Positions 7,702 through 16,444 of a DNA stretch of 29,883 nucleotides are shown here, piece by piece. Made by a program: the position numbers and the translations under genes. The notes below the pieces were generated by a model. The model was not told the DNA's origin. It made no database searches and saw only the letters and a program-made list of their open reading frames with translations. This DNA comes from an uncultured Ruminiclostridium sp. (GTDB lineage: Bacteria; Bacillota; Clostridia; Oscillospirales; Ruminococcaceae): contig CAKSTB010000025.1 in assembly GCA_934490165.1 (NCBI GenBank), positions 1 to 29,883 on the forward strand. Reading direction: 5' to 3'. The number at the start of each line of letters is the position of its first letter. The stretch's first letter is position 1.

Positions 7702-8400
7702 TTATAGCGGTTTCTTCTTTATCATTGACGGATTTCTGGGGTATTTTGTCGGAGTATGACTGATTTTATTTATTACAAAAAGTCGTCTGCTGTTGCCATT
7801 TGTAATTGTATAGTCCTTAAACTCACTGGTCTTTCCGCCAAGAGTTTTTATAGCATTTACAGATTGCCCAATTTCTTCATTAACCGACTTTAAAGCAATA
7901 AACCTACCACCTACTTTCACATAAGGCATACAATATTCACTCAGCACCGGCATAGCCGCAACTGCCCTTGCCGTAGCAAAATCAAAGCATTCACGCTTTT
8001 CCTTAGCATAATCCTCAGCTCTGCCGTGCACAACTGTTGCCTTGACTCCTACAAGCTCACACGCCTTTTCAAGAAAAACACATCTCTTATTAAGCGCTTC
8101 AAGCATTGTACATTTCAAGTCATGTCTTACTATCATAAGCGGTATTGAAGGAAAGCCCGCACCTGTTCCAACGTCAATAAAGCTGCTGTTTTCTTCTATA
8201 TCTATCATACTAAACGGCAGAACACTATCTATAAAGTGTTTAACAACAACTTCTTCAAAATCGGTTATAGCAGTCAGATTGACATTTTTGTTGTACTCAA
8301 CCAGGAACTCATATAGCTTTACGAACTTTTCAGCCTGCTCAGTCGACAGCTTTATATCGCATTTATTAAATTCATTCAGGATAAATTCAATTTTCTCCAT
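7702..8400 (-). CDS. rsmG: 16S rRNA (guanine-N7) methyltransferase RsmG (GidB)
   Basis: SAM-dependent methyltransferase that makes m7G527 (E. coli numbering) in 16S rRNA; loss gives low-level streptomycin resistance in known species. 232 aa. The SAM-binding motif DVGTGAGFPSIPLMI is at about 72-86, and the family segment NLTAITDFEEVVVKHFIDS is at about 41-59. The ATG lies 14 bp inside the end of mnmG with AGGGAG as ribosome site, so translation is coupled. The transcript ends at a strong terminator. Confidence 0.96.
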   Translation of the reverse strand: MEKIEFILNEFNKCDIKLSTEQAEKFVKLYEFLVEYNKNVNLTAITDFEEVVVKHFIDSVLPFSMIDIEENSSFIDVGTGAGFPSIPLMIVRHDLKCTMLEALNKRCVFLEKACELVGVKATVVHGRAEDYAKEKRECFDFATARAVAAMPVLSEYCMPYVKVGGRFIALKSVNEEIGQSVNAIKTLGGKTSEFKDYTITNGNSRRLFVINKISHTPTKYPRNPSMIKKKPL

Positions 8401-10264
8401 GTTTTCTCCCTGACAGCCATATCAACAGTACAGACACATCGGCAGGATTTACACCCGAAATTCTGCCCGCCTGTCCGATATTCAGCGGCTTATACTTATT
8501 TAGCTTCTCCTGAGCCTCTAATCTCAGTCCCGATATAATCTTATAATCAATATCCGTAGGTAGCTTTTTCTCTTCAAGACGTTTCATTTGCTCAATTTTT
8601 TCAGTTTGCGTCTTTATATATCCCTCATACTTCACATTGATTTCAAGCTTATCTATTATATCATGCTCAAGCTTCGGTGCATTTTCATCAAACCTTACCA
8701 GATCTCTATAATCGATCTGAGGACGTTTTAACAGCTCAATAAACTTGACACCCTGCGTAATCGGCGATGTACCTTTACTTTCAAGCATACTGTTAAGTTC
8801 TTCACTTGGATAAACTGTAGCTTTCTTTATTCTCTCAGTTTCTTTTTCAAGCGTTTCTTTTCTATCAAGGAATTTCTGATAGCGTTCATCTGAAACAAGC
8901 CCGAATTTGTGACCTACCGGTATAAGTCTTTCATTGGCATTATCCTGTCTTAACAAAAGACGGTACTCACTTCTGCTAGTCATCATTCTGTACGGCTCAA
9001 CACAACCTTTAGTAACAAGATCATCTATCAGAGTACCGATAAACGAAGTTGTCCTGTCAGGTATATACTGCTCTTTACCCTTTATCTTCATAGCGGCATT
9101 CATACCTGCAATAACGCCCTGCGCGGCGGCTTCCTCATATCCACTGGTACAGTTGAACTGTCCCGCACCGAAAAGTCCGTATATCTTTTTAAATTCAAGA
9201 GTAGGATAAAGCTCCAGCGGATCACAGCAATCATACTCTATTGCATAAGCCGGGCGCATTATCTCAACGTGTTCAAGACCTTTTATAGTCCTGAGAAACT
9301 TTATCTGTACATCTTCAGGCAGTGAGCTCGACATACCCTGGAGATAATACTCATCTGTATCAAGTCCCATAGGCTCAACAAAGAGCTGATGCCGCGGTTT
9401 ATCGGAAAATCTTACGATCTTATCCTCAATACTTGGACAATATCTTGGACCTACACCCTTTATTCTTCCCGCATAAAGCGGCGACCTATGGAGGTTATCA
9501 AGTATTATCCTGTGAGTTTCTGCATTTGTATAAGTAACATAGCACTTGACCTTATTTTCAAGCTTGAATGTGTTATCAAAACAGAACGGAGTGATATACT
9601 CGTCACCCTCCTGCTCTTCCATAACAGAAAAGTCAATTGATCTCTTATGAACTCGTGCAGGCGTGCCTGTCTTGAATCTTCTCATAGAAAGACCAAGCTT
9701 TCTTAAACTGTCAGTCAGCTGTAAAGCCGCCGAAACATTATCCGGACCACTTTGATAATTCAGCTCACCGATATGTATCTTACCTCCGAGATAAGTACCT
9801 GTAGTGATTATAACACAGCCCGCGGGATAAAAAGCACCTAGCCTTGTTTTAATACCCGTTATTTTGCCATTCTCGGCACAAACCTCAGTAACCTCGGCCT
9901 GTTTGATATCAAGGTTTTCGGTATGCTCAAGTACTGACTTCATAAAGGTATGGTATTTTACCCTGTCGCTCTGTACTCTGAGCGAATGAACAGCAGGACC
10001 TTTACCTTTATTAAGCATTCGTGACTGTATAAAAGTAGCATCAGCCGCCCTACCCATTTCACCGCCGAGCGAGTCAAGCTCTCTTACAAGCTGACCCTTT
10101 GCAGATCCGCCAATGCATGGATTACAAGGCATATTAGCTATTGCATCAAGACTGAGAGTAAAAACGGCGGTTTTACAACCAAGTCTTGCGGCGGCAAGTG
10201 CAGCTTCACAGCCGGCATGACCCGCTCCTATAACAATCACGTCGTAATAATCAAGTTCGTACAT
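8387..10264 (-). CDS. mnmG: tRNA uridine 5-carboxymethylaminomethyl modification enzyme MnmG (GidA)
   Basis: FAD-dependent subunit of the MnmE-MnmG complex, which modifies U34 of tRNAs reading NNA/NNG codons. 625 aa, normal length. N-terminal FAD-binding GAGHAGCEAALAAARLG (about 13-29), the CNPCIGGSAKG motif with conserved cysteines (about 46-56) and GPRYCPSIEDK (about 270-280) are all present. The C-terminal helical tRNA/MnmE-binding domain ends near GRISGVNPADVSVLLIWL. MnmE is not encoded in the window. A parS-like site lies in its leader. The ribosome site (CGGGG) is modest. Confidence 0.97.
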   Translation of the reverse strand: MYELDYYDVIVIGAGHAGCEAALAAARLGCKTAVFTLSLDAIANMPCNPCIGGSAKGQLVRELDSLGGEMGRAADATFIQSRMLNKGKGPAVHSLRVQSDRVKYHTFMKSVLEHTENLDIKQAEVTEVCAENGKITGIKTRLGAFYPAGCVIITTGTYLGGKIHIGELNYQSGPDNVSAALQLTDSLRKLGLSMRRFKTGTPARVHKRSIDFSVMEEQEGDEYITPFCFDNTFKLENKVKCYVTYTNAETHRIILDNLHRSPLYAGRIKGVGPRYCPSIEDKIVRFSDKPRHQLFVEPMGLDTDEYYLQGMSSSLPEDVQIKFLRTIKGLEHVEIMRPAYAIEYDCCDPLELYPTLEFKKIYGLFGAGQFNCTSGYEEAAAQGVIAGMNAAMKIKGKEQYIPDRTTSFIGTLIDDLVTKGCVEPYRMMTSRSEYRLLLRQDNANERLIPVGHKFGLVSDERYQKFLDRKETLEKETERIKKATVYPSEELNSMLESKGTSPITQGVKFIELLKRPQIDYRDLVRFDENAPKLEHDIIDKLEINVKYEGYIKTQTEKIEQMKRLEEKKLPTDIDYKIISGLRLEAQEKLNKYKPLNIGQAGRISGVNPADVSVLLIWLSGRKHGEN

Positions 10265-10285
10265 AATTAACCCCGATCATAAAAA

Positions 10286-10301
10286 TGTTCTATGTGGAAC
10301 A
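10286..10301. promoter_or_regulatory. parS-like ParB binding site 2
   Basis: TGTTCTATGTGGAACA; the reverse strand reads TGTTCCACATAGAACA. It shares 15 of 16 bases with site 1 at 6756-6771. It lies between the gyrA terminator and the mnmG start, a usual place for origin-proximal parS. Confidence 0.75.
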
Positions 10302-10322
10302 TATATGGATTTTTTCAGAAAA

Positions 10323-10356
10323 TCAGCCTGTCACAGAATTTCTGCCGACAGGCTGA
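10323..10356 (-). terminator. terminator after gyrA
   Basis: Perfect 10-bp arms TCAGCCTGTC (10323-10332) and GACAGGCTGA (10347-10356), 10 bp past the gyrA stop. On the minus strand the stem runs into TTTTCTGAAAAAA, an interrupted T tract. Confidence 0.7.
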
Positions 10357-10365
10357 TATATTATT

Positions 10366-13002
10366 TTATTCTTCTTCGTTTATTTCAGGCTCGTCTTCAA
10401 TAACTTCAGCTTCTGCCTCAGCTTCAGCCGCTGCTATCTCTTCTTCACTTGCCTGCTCAACTTCTTCTATATCTGCTGTTTCATCGTGCTCGGTTCTTGT
10501 AAACGTTACTACTCTGTCTTCGTCCGACAGCTTCATAACTCTTACACCTAAGCCCGTTCTTCTCATTACCCTGAGATCATTAGCACGGATACGGATAATA
10601 ACACCATCTGTACTGATAAGTATAACATCATCATCTGTCTGTATTGAACGTATACCGCAGACATATCCTCTGTCATCTCTTATCTTGTAGTTCTTAAGTC
10701 CGTTACCGCCTCTGTTCTGCATACGATAATCACTGAGAGCACTCAGTCTGCCGTAACCCTTATCGGTTACAGTAAGTATTCTCATATCGTCACTGTATAC
10801 CTTAGCAGCACCGACAATATAATCATCATCACGCAGTCTTATCGCTCTTACACCTGCGGCAAGTCTGCCCATACTTCTTATTCTGTCCTCGCTGAAATGT
10901 ATAGCCATACCAAGATGAGTAGCTACTATGATTGAGCTGTCACCCTCGGTAAGATGAGCGGCGGCAATTTCATCACCCTCAGCAAGCGTAATTGCTCTGA
11001 GTCCGTTCTTTCTGACATTTCTGAAATCATAAAGAGGTGTTCTCTTTATCTTACCGTACTTGGTAACACAAATGAAGTACTTATTCTCGGCAAAGTCGCT
11101 TGTCTTCATCATCGCCGCAATACGCTCACCCTCTGCAAGCTGCAACAGATTTACTATATTAGTTCCTCTGCTCTGCTTTGAGCCCTCAGGTATTTCATAG
11201 CACTTCAATTTATACATATTGCCATAATTTGTAATAAATAAAATATTGTCGTGCGTCGAGCTGATGAACATATCCTCAACGAAGTCCTCTTCTCTCTGCT
11301 TCATACCGGATACACCCTTACCGCCGCGCTTCTGAAGATTATATACATCTACAGGCTGACGCTTGATATAACCGATATTCGTATAAGTAAGTACGCACTC
11401 TTCTTCAGGGATAAGATCTTCAATATCAACCTCACCGCTTACAGGCTCAATAGCGGTTCTTCTTTCGTCACCGTATTTATCCTTGATAGCTGTGATCTCT
11501 TCCTTGATTATCTCCTTAACTCTCTCATCGCTTGAAAGTATATCAAGGAAGTCGTTTATCTTCTCCATAATTTCGGCAAGCTCTGAGATAACCTTGTCGC
11601 GTTCAAGACCTGTCAGCTGTCCTAATCTCATCTGTACGATAGCGTCTGCCTGCTCTTCGGAAAGTCCTATCTCGTGTTCAAAATGAACGTCCTTATAGTT
11701 CTCTCCCATAGCTCTCTGGAGAAGCTTAGCAAGGTCGTCTTCCTTAAAGCGCTCCATCAGGCGCTCCTTACCTTCCTGTACCGACTTACTGGAACGCAGT
11801 ATGGAAATTACTTCATCTATATTGTCGATAGCAAGCAGGAAGCCCTGTAAGATATGAGCTCTCTCTCTTGCCTTCTTTAAATCAAATGCTGTTCTTCTTG
11901 TAATTATCTGCTTCTGAAACGCAATATAGTTATCCAGAATTTCAAGCAGTGTCAGCTGCTTAGGCTCGCCGTTCACAAGCGCGATCATTATTACGCCGAC
12001 GGTATCCTGGAGCTGTGTGAATGAATACAGCTTATTAAGTACTACCTGCGCGTTTACATCTCTCTTAAGCTCATAAACGATACGCATACCGTCCTTGTCA
12101 CTCTCGTCACGCAGTGCCGAAATACCCTCAATGCGTTTGTCGCGCATGAGCTGACCTGTCACTTCAAGAAGCTTTGACTTGTTTACCATATAAGGAATTT
12201 CGGTAACGATAATTCTTGTATGGTTGCCCTCTTCCACTATCTCAGCTTTACCTCTTAAGGTGATCTTGCCGCGGCCTGTATAATATGCGGAGCGTATTCC
12301 GCTGTAACCCATTATTATACCGCCTGTAGGAAAGTCAGGTCCCTTGATATACTGAAGTATCTCTTCAATACCGCATTCGGGATTTTCCATTCTTGCTACT
12401 ATAGCGTCGCATACTTCATTCAGATTATGCGGAGGTATATTCGTAGCCATACCTACAGCTATACCAACAGAGCCGTTTACCAAAAGGTTCGGGAACTTTA
12501 CCGGAAGAACCGTAGGCTCGTCCAGCTTATCATCATAGTTCTTGCCCCAGTCGATAGTATCTTTCTTTATATCCTTAAGAAGCTCGGACGCGATCTTTGC
12601 CATTCTCGCTTCCGTATAACGGTAAGCGGCAGGCGGGTCACCGTCTACCGAACCGAAGTTTCCGTGACCGTCGATAAGCGGATATCTCATTGAGAAATCC
12701 TGTGCAAGTCTTACCAGTGCGTCATATACCGATGCGTCACCGTGAGGGTGATATTTACCGAGAACCTCACCGACTGTGTAGGCACATTTTCTGTACGGCT
12801 TGCTTGCCGTATTGTCAGCCTCGTTCATAGTATATATTATTCTTCTGTGAACAGGCTTCATACCGTCCCTTACATCAGGCAATGCTCTTGATACCAGTAC
12901 CGCCATAGAATACTGCAAAAAGCTTTCACGCATTTCCTTTTCTATGTCTACCTGTATCAGCTTTTCAGTGGCTGTACTGAATTCTTTAACGTCTTTTTCC
13001 AT
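10366..13002 (-). CDS. gyrA: DNA gyrase subunit A
   Basis: Catalytic breakage-reunion subunit of gyrase, 878 aa. The N-terminal topoisomerase IV/II A domain has the catalytic Tyr129 in the AAYRYTEAR segment, and the quinolone region GKYHPHGDASVYD is at about 82-94. Position 90 (E. coli Ser83) is Ala, and the E. coli Asp87 equivalent is kept at 94. The C-terminal beta-pinwheel has the gyrase-box-like QKRGGKGVSGMKQRE (about 568-582). The last about 35 residues are very acidic (Glu/Ala), as in many GyrA tails. It is the last gene of the gyrB operon, 42 bp after a YcxB-like gene. Confidence 0.98.
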   Translation of the reverse strand: MEKDVKEFSTATEKLIQVDIEKEMRESFLQYSMAVLVSRALPDVRDGMKPVHRRIIYTMNEADNTASKPYRKCAYTVGEVLGKYHPHGDASVYDALVRLAQDFSMRYPLIDGHGNFGSVDGDPPAAYRYTEARMAKIASELLKDIKKDTIDWGKNYDDKLDEPTVLPVKFPNLLVNGSVGIAVGMATNIPPHNLNEVCDAIVARMENPECGIEEILQYIKGPDFPTGGIIMGYSGIRSAYYTGRGKITLRGKAEIVEEGNHTRIIVTEIPYMVNKSKLLEVTGQLMRDKRIEGISALRDESDKDGMRIVYELKRDVNAQVVLNKLYSFTQLQDTVGVIMIALVNGEPKQLTLLEILDNYIAFQKQIITRRTAFDLKKARERAHILQGFLLAIDNIDEVISILRSSKSVQEGKERLMERFKEDDLAKLLQRAMGENYKDVHFEHEIGLSEEQADAIVQMRLGQLTGLERDKVISELAEIMEKINDFLDILSSDERVKEIIKEEITAIKDKYGDERRTAIEPVSGEVDIEDLIPEEECVLTYTNIGYIKRQPVDVYNLQKRGGKGVSGMKQREEDFVEDMFISSTHDNILFITNYGNMYKLKCYEIPEGSKQSRGTNIVNLLQLAEGERIAAMMKTSDFAENKYFICVTKYGKIKRTPLYDFRNVRKNGLRAITLAEGDEIAAAHLTEGDSSIIVATHLGMAIHFSEDRIRSMGRLAAGVRAIRLRDDDYIVGAAKVYSDDMRILTVTDKGYGRLSALSDYRMQNRGGNGLKNYKIRDDRGYVCGIRSIQTDDDVILISTDGVIIRIRANDLRVMRRTGLGVRVMKLSDEDRVVTFTRTEHDETADIEEVEQASEEEIAAAEAEAEAEVIEDEPEINEEE

Positions 13003-13044
13003 TCCGATTTCCTTTCCGATTTGTTATATTTCAATCAGGCTCAA

Positions 13045-13647
13045 TCAGAGTATTGATTTTTCGGTAAATATTTCTCTCAGCTTGTCCTGCTCTTCCTTTG
13101 AAAGACAGTTTTTTGAGAAAATATAAATATTCTGTCTGTTTACAAAGAGTAAAAACATCTGTTCATTTTCCATAGCGTCTAAATAATCCGAGCCGAAATA
13201 AAGATTTGTAACTACCTCTTCCTGCTTTTCTTCCTCATGCGGTTCGTTTTTTGCGGGAGAATTTGTTTCTTCTTCGTTTTCCGTTTCATTCTCCGCTACA
13301 ACAGGCTCTTCTATTACAGTAGTTATCTTTATCCTGTCACGGTAAAACTCCGCAGTGTATGTTTCCTCCGCGAGTGAGCTTATAGTCGCAATAAGCTTTT
13401 TTCTTATAAGCACCGGCTTATACCAGGTATAAAATATCATACCGAGTGACAGACCGACTAAGATATAACCGTAAATTCCGGTATAATCCCTTATCAGAAA
13501 GTCAACGCCGAGCCCCAGTGCTATAAGATATACAATTGTGTAGATCAGCGATTTCTTGAACTGATATTTCTTCTGAAACAGCTTGAAGCCCTCACCTATC
13601 TCGTCAAGGGTCATGCTGTATTTGATTTTTAGCAGTAATTCTTCCAT
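13045..13647 (-). CDS. YcxB-like membrane protein
   Basis: Predicted membrane protein, 200 aa, resembling the YcxB family of unknown function. An N-terminal cytoplasmic segment (1-33) precedes two hydrophobic segments at about 34-52 and 58-77. A soluble C-terminal half follows with the pattern ETYTAEFYRDRIKITT, a Glu-rich low-complexity insert at about 118-145, then FGSDYLDAMENEQMFLLFV and a C-terminal helix. This arrangement is like a PH-type domain interrupted by an acidic loop. It is 13 bp after the preceding small membrane gene and 42 bp before gyrA, so it is co-transcribed with both gyrase genes. No link to gyrase activity is known to me. Confidence 0.75.
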   Translation of the reverse strand: MEELLLKIKYSMTLDEIGEGFKLFQKKYQFKKSLIYTIVYLIALGLGVDFLIRDYTGIYGYILVGLSLGMIFYTWYKPVLIRKKLIATISSLAEETYTAEFYRDRIKITTVIEEPVVAENETENEEETNSPAKNEPHEEEKQEEVVTNLYFGSDYLDAMENEQMFLLFVNRQNIYIFSKNCLSKEEQDKLREIFTEKSIL

Positions 13648-13660
13648 GTTATCCTTTCGA

Positions 13661-14089
13661 TTATCCGAGCGTCAGTATAACAACACCTGTCAGAAAGCAG
13701 ATCGCAGTACATATTCCCGCTATAACGCCGTCAAATATCTTCTTTTTCTTGATAAATATCGGCACATTCACGCCTGCAACAGCACCAAGCGCAAACAGAC
13801 ACATCGGCAGAAATATATTCATTTCAAGCGTGCCTGTAAGCAGGCAGAAAGCCGCAAACACCCACATAAGACCGCATAAAACGATAAGACCTTTTCTTAC
13901 TGTAACAAACGGTGCAAGCTCTTTTTCAAGCTCCTGCTCCTTTTCCATTCTTACCTTAGCCTCGGCCTTTTCCTTTACATCGGTTTCATACTGAGCCTTT
14001 ACGCGCTCGATTTGTTCTTCCCTGCGCTGTCTTAACAGCTCTTTCTCATCGGGCTGTTCTTCGTTATTATTCAATATTTCATCATTCAT
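13661..14089 (-). CDS. small membrane protein of unknown function between gyrB and gyrA
   Basis: 142 aa. Residues 1-60 are strongly charged and Glu/Lys/Arg rich (for example EKELLRQRREEQIERVKAQY), probably a coiled coil. Three hydrophobic segments follow at about 67-85, 88-108 and 118-140, with a Lys-rich turn IKKKKIF before the last. No catalytic motif and no family are recognised. The start codon is preceded by AAAGGTG at 14103-14097. The gene is in the gyrB operon, 62 bp after gyrB. Confidence 0.7.
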   Translation of the reverse strand: MNDEILNNNEEQPDEKELLRQRREEQIERVKAQYETDVKEKAEAKVRMEKEQELEKELAPFVTVRKGLIVLCGLMWVFAAFCLLTGTLEMNIFLPMCLFALGAVAGVNVPIFIKKKKIFDGVIAGICTAICFLTGVVILTLG

Positions 14090-14151
14090 AAAAGTACACC
14101 TTTGATTGAATTGTCGGAATTTCTCCCCGCCCGAAACATTATCTGATTGCT

Positions 14152-16203
14152 TTATATATCAAGATCCTTTGCGTATCTTGCATTCTGTTCGATAAACTCA
14201 CGTCTGGGTTCTACCTTGTCGCCCATAAGTATTGAGAATATCTCGTCAGCCTTTGCGGCGTCCTCAAGATTGACCTTTATCATTGTTCTTGCGGCAGGAT
14301 CCATAGTAGTTTCCCACAGCTGATCAGGATCCATCTCACCAAGACCTTTATAACGCTGAACCTCTACCTTTGCGTTACTTTCTCCTGCAAGCTCAGCAAT
14401 ATAGGCATCTCTCTCCTCGTCACTGAACGCATATCTTACCTTCTTTCCCTTGAATACCTTGAACAGCGGAGGCTGAGCAAGATATACATGACCCTCTTCG
14501 ATAAGAGGACGCATAAAGCGGAAGAAGAACGTCAGCAAAAGTGTTCTGATATGTGAGCCGTCGACATCGGCATCGGCCATAACTACTACTCTGCCGTATC
14601 TGAGCTTTGTTATATCAAAGTCCTCGCCTATACCTGTACCGAGTGCTTTTACTACAGGCTGAAGCTTATCGTTATTGTAAACCTTGTCCGCTCTTGCCTT
14701 TTCAACGTTCAGCATCTTACCCCACAGAGGCAGTATAGCCTGGAAACGTCTGTCACGTCCCTGCTTTGCAGAACCGCCCGCAGAGTCACCCTCGACGATA
14801 TATACTTCTGTCCTTGTAGGATCTGTATCCGAGCAGTCGGCAAGCTTACCGGGAAGACCTGCACCGTCCGCTACTGACTTTCTCTTAGCTTCCATAGCCT
14901 TCTTAGCCGCATCTCTTGCAGCCTGTGCATTGATACACTTCTGAGCTATCGTAGCTATTGTATCCGGATGCTCTTCAAAGTAATATGTCAGCTTTTCTAC
15001 CGTTATTTTATAAACTACAGGACGTACCTCGGGGTTACCGAGCTTGCCTTTTGTCTGACCTTCAAACTCACATTCAGGAAGCTTTACCGAGATGACCGCA
15101 TTGATAGCCTCTCTTATAGCTTCGCCGCTCAGCGGTACAAACTCCTTGACCTCGTCCTGCTTCTTCTTGGACTTCTTATTGTTGTTTGCCTGCTGCTCCT
15201 TATACTGCTTTACAAAGTCGTTTATAACCTTGTTCAGCGCATTCTTGAACGCGATCTCATGCGTACCGCCGTCAACCGTATGAATATTGTTGGCAAACGA
15301 TCTGAATGTTTCACTGTTGAAGTCTGTATTGTACTGGAACGCGATCTCTACCGATATATTGTCAAGCAGACCCTCAATATATACAACATCGGGGTGCAGA
15401 GCCTCTGCTCCTCTCTTCTTCTGGAGCCACTCTACATAGCTTATAATGCCGCCCTCGTACTGAAGAACCTCCTGCTTGGGATTTTCTTCATCTCTCAGAT
15501 CACTGAGTACGATCTTAAGTCCGCCGTTAAGAAAAGCCTGTTCTCTCAGTCTGTCAAGCAGTATATCATACTTAAATTCTGTCGTGTGGAATATTGTGTG
15601 ATCTGGCTTAAAACGAACCTGTGTACCCGTCTTGTCCGTAGTACCGATGACCTTCATCTGCTCGTTATAATGACCGCCGTTTTCAAAGCGCTGGAAGTGT
15701 ATCTCCTTGCCGTCATATACAGTAAGCTCAAGCCACTCGGAAAGCGCATTTACAACAGACGCACCGACGCCGTGAAGACCGCCGGATACCTTATATCCGC
15801 CGCCGCCGAATTTACCGCCAGCGTGAAGTATCGTATATACGACTGTAGCGGCGCTGATCTTCTCCTTAGGGTGGATACCGGTAGGAATACCTCGTCCGTT
15901 ATCTGTTACCTCAATAACATCACCGGGAAGTATATTTACATTGATCTCAGTACAATAGCCTGCAAGCGCCTCGTCTATAGCATTATCAACTATTTCGTAT
16001 ACCAGGTGATGCAGACCGCTCTCACCTGTAGAGCCGATATACATACCCGGTCTTTTTCTTACCGCTTCAAGACCCTCAAGTATCTGTATATCATCTGCGC
16101 CGTAAGCGTGATCTACCTGTGTATTGTTCTCTATATCCTTTATTTCGCCGTCAATCTCAGGCTCGCTTACTTCATCTTTCTTTTCAATAATTTCTTCTGC
16201 CAT
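14152..16203 (-). CDS. gyrB: DNA gyrase subunit B
   Basis: ATPase subunit of gyrase, 683 aa from the ATG at 16203. That ATG has AAAGGAAAG six bases upstream; the frame stays open to a TTG at 16239 but lacks a better site. GHKL ATPase motifs are present: EIVDNAIDEALAG with Glu/Asn, DNGRGIPTG, and GLHGVGASVVNALS. The TOPRIM domain has EGDSAGGSAKQGRDR and DADVDGSHIRTLLLTFF (key acidic DADVD). The C-terminal QRYKGLGEMDPDQLWETTM is typical. About 30 acidic residues precede the ATPase domain. It has its own consensus promoter and heads an operon with two membrane-protein genes and gyrA. Confidence 0.98.
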   Translation of the reverse strand: MAEEIIEKKDEVSEPEIDGEIKDIENNTQVDHAYGADDIQILEGLEAVRKRPGMYIGSTGESGLHHLVYEIVDNAIDEALAGYCTEINVNILPGDVIEVTDNGRGIPTGIHPKEKISAATVVYTILHAGGKFGGGGYKVSGGLHGVGASVVNALSEWLELTVYDGKEIHFQRFENGGHYNEQMKVIGTTDKTGTQVRFKPDHTIFHTTEFKYDILLDRLREQAFLNGGLKIVLSDLRDEENPKQEVLQYEGGIISYVEWLQKKRGAEALHPDVVYIEGLLDNISVEIAFQYNTDFNSETFRSFANNIHTVDGGTHEIAFKNALNKVINDFVKQYKEQQANNNKKSKKKQDEVKEFVPLSGEAIREAINAVISVKLPECEFEGQTKGKLGNPEVRPVVYKITVEKLTYYFEEHPDTIATIAQKCINAQAARDAAKKAMEAKRKSVADGAGLPGKLADCSDTDPTRTEVYIVEGDSAGGSAKQGRDRRFQAILPLWGKMLNVEKARADKVYNNDKLQPVVKALGTGIGEDFDITKLRYGRVVVMADADVDGSHIRTLLLTFFFRFMRPLIEEGHVYLAQPPLFKVFKGKKVRYAFSDEERDAYIAELAGESNAKVEVQRYKGLGEMDPDQLWETTMDPAARTMIKVNLEDAAKADEIFSILMGDKVEPRREFIEQNARYAKDLDI

Positions 16204-16250
16204 GCTCTTTCCTTTCATCATTTCCGCAATTTCTCGCAATACTATATATA

Positions 16251-16279
16251 ATTATACCACATTCTGATTTCAAAGTCAA
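16251..16279 (-). promoter_or_regulatory. gyrB operon promoter
   Basis: On the minus strand TTGACT (16279-16274), 17 bp, perfect TATAAT (16256-16251), giving a leader of about 45 bases before the gyrB ATG at 16203. Confidence 0.85.
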
Positions 16280-16333
16280 CTTTCAATTGCCGATAAAGGC
16301 ATTTATAATCGGCATTTTCACGCTGTCCGGATA

Positions 16334-16362
16334 TTGATTTATGCTTTGCAAAGTGCTATAAT
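16334..16362 (+). promoter_or_regulatory. promoter of the alpha/beta hydrolase gene
   Basis: TTGATT (16334-16339), 17 bp, perfect TATAAT (16357-16362). Divergent from the gyrB promoter 55 bp away. Confidence 0.75.
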
Positions 16363-16369
16363 TTTATCA

Positions 16370-16391
16370 GCACCGCAAATAGCCGCGGTGC
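16370..16391 (+). promoter_or_regulatory. 5'-terminal mRNA hairpin before the hydrolase gene
   Basis: Perfect GC-rich 7-bp arms GCACCGC (16370-16376) and GCGGTGC (16385-16391) begin at the predicted transcription start. Such a hairpin could protect the mRNA 5' end. No T run follows, so it is not a terminator. Confidence 0.4.
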
Positions 16392-16444
16392 AATGAAATG
16401 AGATACGGTTAGCTTAAACAAACTGTATTGAAACGGAGTATCAG

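Noticed and set aside
14968..16251. Long plus-strand open frame antisense to gyrB
   Set aside because: It mirrors the complete gyrB gene, has no ribosome site and gives a Leu/Tyr-rich sequence typical of an antisense frame.
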